Below are positions 61,422 through 64,000 of a stretch of DNA of 64,000 nucleotides, one piece after another. Position numbers and translations under genes: made by a program. How positions within the stretch are numbered: position 1 is the stretch's first letter; each line of letters begins with the position of its first letter. The notes under the pieces are model-generated. The model did no database searches and was not told where the DNA came from. It was given only the letters and a program-made list of their open reading frames with translations. The stretch is taken from positions 1-64,000 of the IMG/VR virus record IMGVR_UViG_3300021075_000003; one strand, given 5' to 3'. Origin of the DNA: a virus.

Positions 61422-61610
61422 ATGGCGGCGAAGGTATTCACGGCGGGATGTTTGATGATGGTAGTGGCAAAAGACATAGAAGCGGCGCGCAGGTTATTGG
61501 TGGCCTGCCCGCCCTCGCGGCTACGTGATGCCGCAATACTCCAGCTAGCAGCGCTGGAACGGACTACTACACCAGAGGAGCCTAAGGATGTCAGTAAGAA
61601 AGCCGCTTAG
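61422..61610 (+). CDS. Unknown small protein
   Basis: 62 aa; GAAGGAGAATGAATA before the ATG. It begins hydrophobic (VFTAGCLMMVVAKDIEAARRLL) and ends charged. First protein gene after the giant RNA. It overlaps the next gene by 23 bases. Confidence 0.5.
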   Translation: MAAKVFTAGCLMMVVAKDIEAARRLLVACPPSRLRDAAILQLAALERTTTPEEPKDVSKKAA

Positions 61611-62016
61611 CCATACGTTGGCAAGTGGTTGGATGAAGCCGTTCAAATGCACACGATGTGCAAAGAGCGTGCTTCTATCCGAGCGGGAACTCTACTACAG
61701 CGAAACGTGGAGTCGTCACGTTCACTGCGGTGGACAGCTGGTTCCCGCACCAGAGAGGCTGCACAGCTTAATAAAAGCAGCCTCAAGTAAAGAGCGAGCT
61801 ACCGCTAAAGCTCGCGCTGCCAAGAAGGCAGAAGCCACTGCACGTCGCAGGGCGGAGTGGCAGCGGAAATTGGCGCCTAAGGAGTATAAGCTGCTCCAAG
61901 ACGCCAGAATTAACCCAGAGGCTGCGCAAGCTCTATTGGAAGCCTCGGAGGCTTTCGAGAAGGCTTGGAAAGCGGCTGCACTTAGAAAATATATGAGCCA
62001 ACTCAAACTTTTATAA
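61588..62016 (+). CDS. Small zinc-ribbon protein with basic coiled coil
   Basis: 142 aa. CTRC and HCGG (a CxxC/HxC type knuckle) near residues 20-50 suggest zinc binding. A strongly basic Ala/Lys/Arg helix follows (KERATAKARAAKKAEATARR), then a second helix. It may bind nucleic acid; the neighbouring RNA is a possible but unproven partner. Confidence 0.5.
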   Translation: MSVRKPLSHTLASGWMKPFKCTRCAKSVLLSERELYYSETWSRHVHCGGQLVPAPERLHSLIKAASSKERATAKARAAKKAEATARRRAEWQRKLAPKEYKLLQDARINPEAAQALLEASEAFEKAWKAAALRKYMSQLKLL

Positions 62017-62031
62017 AAGGAGACCGAGACA

Positions 62032-62391
62032 ATGAAACTAGACAAAGAAGCGTGTCGAAGGCTGGATTGGAAGTTGTATGATCGCTGCAAGCGTCTGACG
62101 TTGATAGTCCGGCGCCAGGCCCCAGACTGTATCGTGGAGGGGGCCATTAGGTTGGTGCTCCAGGCCGGTCTCGGCCGGTACACAGGGTTGGCCGCCTCCA
62201 TATTCCATGAAATGGCGCGCAACACCCAGGCTCGCCTGGGTGTTTGTAGCTGCGGCACGGCAATCGAAGAGCCGGCAAAAGGCGACTGGCCGGAATTTTG
62301 CCCAACCTGCCAGGCGCGGCAGGATGAAGAAGACGAGCGGGCGGCGGTCGACGCCCTCCGCGACGAGGAGCTCGACGCCGAGGAACTGTAG
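62032..62391 (+). CDS. Zinc-ribbon protein
   Basis: 119 aa; AAAAGGAGACCGAGACA upstream. A basic helical first half (RRLDWKLYDRCKRLTLIVRRQ) is followed by a zinc ribbon (CSCG...CPTC) and an acidic tail. Function unknown. Confidence 0.55.
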   Translation: MKLDKEACRRLDWKLYDRCKRLTLIVRRQAPDCIVEGAIRLVLQAGLGRYTGLAASIFHEMARNTQARLGVCSCGTAIEEPAKGDWPEFCPTCQARQDEEDERAAVDALRDEELDAEEL

Positions 62392-62438
62392 TCAAACGGG
62401 TTAGCCTACCCACTAAAAGGGCGACTTCAATCCGCTCG

Positions 62439-62473
62439 CTGTTGACTGTCCGGGAGGTCCGGATAGTCAACAG
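62439..62473. repeat. 15-bp hairpin without T-tract
   Basis: CTGTTGACTGTCCGG (62439-62453) pairs with CCGGATAGTCAACAG (62459-62473), 15 bp with one G-U, loop GAGGT. It precedes the ribosome site of the next gene. Lacking a T-run, it may be an RNA processing site or protein-binding element instead of a terminator. Confidence 0.7.
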
Positions 62474-62496
62474 TGGGCAAACAAAAGGAGACAAAC

Positions 62497-63054
62497 ATGG
62501 TCGAGTACGAGGAGAACAAAGTTGGTACAGCACTCCAGAGAGTGGCAGACTTTGGGGTATTCATACTGCTGACGGGATTTGTTATGTGCATCCCGGTACT
62601 GCTAGGAGCGTGGTGGGACGAGCAGCGACATTGGGCGCAAACTCCCGATTCATTAATGTGGACGCTCGTAGGCGTCATAGCCTACACCTGTACTGGCCTC
62701 GCCATTGCCGCAGTGGCGATGGCCCTGATATTCCTAGGCTACGCCTGGGAATGGTATCAGGAGTGGCGGCTTGAGAGCACCGGAGACCACATCCAGGCGT
62801 ATGAAACCTGGTATGTCGACGAGAGATTGCGACTCTTGTCAGAAAACCAAAAAACGTACCAGTTCTTGCTAAACTGGTACAAGCCAGGGGGAAGGCAGTT
62901 CTATGTGGAAGAGCTGCCAACTCTAGTAGCATGCGCCAAGAGTGCGCCAAAGCAGCAGGTGCAACAAGGCCCGCTTCGAGTGCAATTCATGGCCGAGGCG
63001 GGCTGGTATGAGATCACGTGCCTAGTACACGTGAGAGGGGGGGCGTTGGTATGA
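62497..63054 (+). CDS. Two-helix membrane protein
   Basis: 185 aa; the ATG at 62497 follows AAAAGGAGACAAAC. Two membrane helices are at about residues 20-42 (VFILLTGFVMCIPVLLGAWW) and 55-85, followed by a 100-residue soluble C-terminal part. Inner-membrane protein of unknown role. Its stop overlaps the next start (ATGA). Confidence 0.6.
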   Translation: MVEYEENKVGTALQRVADFGVFILLTGFVMCIPVLLGAWWDEQRHWAQTPDSLMWTLVGVIAYTCTGLAIAAVAMALIFLGYAWEWYQEWRLESTGDHIQAYETWYVDERLRLLSENQKTYQFLLNWYKPGGRQFYVEELPTLVACAKSAPKQQVQQGPLRVQFMAEAGWYEITCLVHVRGGALV

Positions 63055-63329
63055 TGCTTCTACAACGGTTGTGGGGCTGGCATCTCATGGGGTTGCTCTG
63101 GTCCCTAGTGCTGGGGTTCGCTGCTCTACTAATAGGTATGATACCGGGCACATGGTATCAGGCCGAGCAGGAAGTGCCACCTGCCGTCGAACTCTACGAG
63201 AAGGTAATGGGGTACGTTCTGAGCGTACCCCTGTTGACCGGAACGTACTGCCTGGTAGCGCTCAGCGCGCTATGGGCGAGTATGTTACTTCTAGGGATCT
63301 ACACCAAAGCAGTAGAGCCCTTGAAGTGA
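63051..63329 (+). CDS. Two-helix membrane protein
   Basis: 92 aa with two hydrophobic segments (about 12-33 and 58-85) and a short acidic loop between (AEQEVPPAVELYEKV). It starts in ATGA overlap with the previous membrane protein, so the two are probably made together. Function unknown. Confidence 0.55.
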   Translation: MMLLQRLWGWHLMGLLWSLVLGFAALLIGMIPGTWYQAEQEVPPAVELYEKVMGYVLSVPLLTGTYCLVALSALWASMLLLGIYTKAVEPLK

Positions 63330-63338
63330 AAAACAAAA

Positions 63339-63403
63339 ATAGCGCAAAACGATCGAGCAATGCTCCATCGTGGTAGATCTGGGTTCGAGGCCCAGGCGCT
63401 ATT
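63339..63403 (+). tRNA. tRNA-like element lacking normal D and anticodon arms
   Basis: A perfect 7-bp acceptor, ATAGCGC (63339-63345) with GCGCTAT (63396-63402), enc loses directly onto a perfect T-arm, CTGGG-TTCGAGG-CCCAG (63379-63395). The 33 bases between form one hairpin, ACGAT-C-GAGC-AAT-GCTC-C-ATCGT, instead of D and anticodon arms. No CCA is encoded. It cannot decode a codon in a normal way; it is a degenerate tRNA or a tRNA mimic. Confidence 0.55.
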
Positions 63404-63492
63404 CTGGTACGTTAGTCCGCCTTTCGGCGGCGTTTAGAGTCACGATACGACTACACATTTCAGCCGATTTAACACCGGCAAAGGAGACTCAG

Positions 63493-63957
63493 ATGCGATA
63501 CGATTTCCCGATAGTGGTAGTGGACAATGACGAAGGTCGGACATGGCGCGGAGAGGGACAATACCTACCATCCGGCATATTTGCCGGGATTGCAACAGCG
63601 TCCTTCTCAGTAGAGGACGCCCCAGACGACCACCCGACATACTACATTGTGGAGTTTCTCGGCTTTAACGCCGAGGAGCTCGACTTGTCCAATATGGAGG
63701 TGGGCGAACCAGGGGTTGAATTCAACGGATTCAGCCATCCGGTTGGGGCGATGTTCGCTAAGGCGCCACGAGACTACACAATAGCGCTGGATGGAGAAGT
63801 GCAGGGAGTGGTCAGTTCCTACACAATCAGGGGAGCCCTGAGTAAGTGGGACACAACTAACATGACCTACGAGTGGTTGGTGGTCAAAGTCGAAAAAGAC
63901 ATCTACGTAGTGGAGTCGCCTGATGAGGCGCACCGAGTGACCGTGACCCCCTCGTAG
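63493..63957 (+). CDS. Unknown acidic protein
   Basis: 154 aa; AAAGGAGACTCAG fixes the start at 63493. Acidic beta-rich sequence (VVVDNDEGRTWRGEGQY, YYIVEFLGFNAEELDL). No motif. It follows the tRNA-like element and a small CCGCC/GGCGG hairpin. The last 43 bases of the window hold no visible feature. Confidence 0.55.
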   Translation: MRYDFPIVVVDNDEGRTWRGEGQYLPSGIFAGIATASFSVEDAPDDHPTYYIVEFLGFNAEELDLSNMEVGEPGVEFNGFSHPVGAMFAKAPRDYTIALDGEVQGVVSSYTIRGALSKWDTTNMTYEWLVVKVEKDIYVVESPDEAHRVTVTPS

Positions 63958-64000
63958 GTGGTCGCGACATCAGTGGGAGCCTAAACCCAATAGTGGGGCG

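Noticed and set aside
1-64000. CRISPR array, transposon or integrase
   Set aside because: No regularly spaced direct repeats, no transposase or integrase motifs and no terminal inverted repeats were seen.

Overview
The window is one contiguous block of a large-genome tailed dsDNA bacteriophage. It contains a large terminase, a portal protein, a complete phage replisome, and dozens of tiny unrecognised genes packed with ATGA-type start/stop overlaps. There are no rRNA genes, ordinary metabolic operons or transposons. A bifunctional HldE-like ADP-heptose enzyme and sigma70-type promoters with near-consensus hexamers point to a Gram-negative host, but this is inference. Every gene except the terminase lies on the + strand. 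No capsid or tail module is visible, so the window is only part of the genome.

Layout. 1-4.7 kb: small accessory genes, several with CxxC zinc-ribbon motifs, ending at a gene that converges on the terminase. 4.66-6.54 kb: large terminase on the - strand. 6.5-7.9 kb: small membrane proteins. 7.9-9.9 kb: an Rnl2-like RNA ligase broken into two ORFs by a split intein with a homing endonuclease gene between the halves. 9.9-18.8 kb: RNase H-like protein, NAD-dependent DNA ligase, HAD phosphatase, dNMP kinase-like P-loop protein, a HExxH protein and a histone-H1-like lysine-rich gene with a probable frameshift. 18.86-19.06 kb: a compact structured RNA ending in a strong terminator. 19.2-28.4 kb: HldE-like enzyme and an SbcD/SbcC (Mre11/Rad50) pair, whose SbcD gene seems to start at ATT. 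28.4-40.7 kb: SF2 helicase, DnaB-like helicase, primase, a UDG-exonuclease-PolA fusion interrupted by a group I intron that carries an HNH gene, a possible ssDNA-binding protein and a RecA/UvsX-like recombinase. 40.7-53.8 kb: unknown proteins with a DEDD exonuclease, a RuvC-like resolvase and an HhH-GPD glycosylase. 53.8-59.6 kb: portal, a glycosyltransferase and unknown genes. 59.7-61.4 kb: about 1.65 kb without credible genes but with more than twenty strong hairpins and long-range helices, closed by a 22-bp terminator. 61.4-64 kb: small zinc-ribbon and membrane proteins and a tRNA-like element.

Functionally, the genes supply replication (helicase, primase, polymerase, RNase H, DNA ligase), recombination and repair (RecA-like, SbcCD, RuvC, SF2 helicase, glycosylase), nucleotide metabolism (dNMP kinase, HAD nucleotidase), RNA repair (RNA ligase) and the packaging motor (terminase and portal).

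The strongest leads are: (1) the giant ornate RNA at 59.75-61.40 kb; (2) the split-intein fractured RNA ligase; (3) a 16-bp palindrome TTCATC-N4-GATGAA present four times; (4) the intron HNH gene with its own fully consensus sigma70 promoter; (5) an apparent AUU start codon for SbcD; and (6) two further structured or tRNA-like RNAs.
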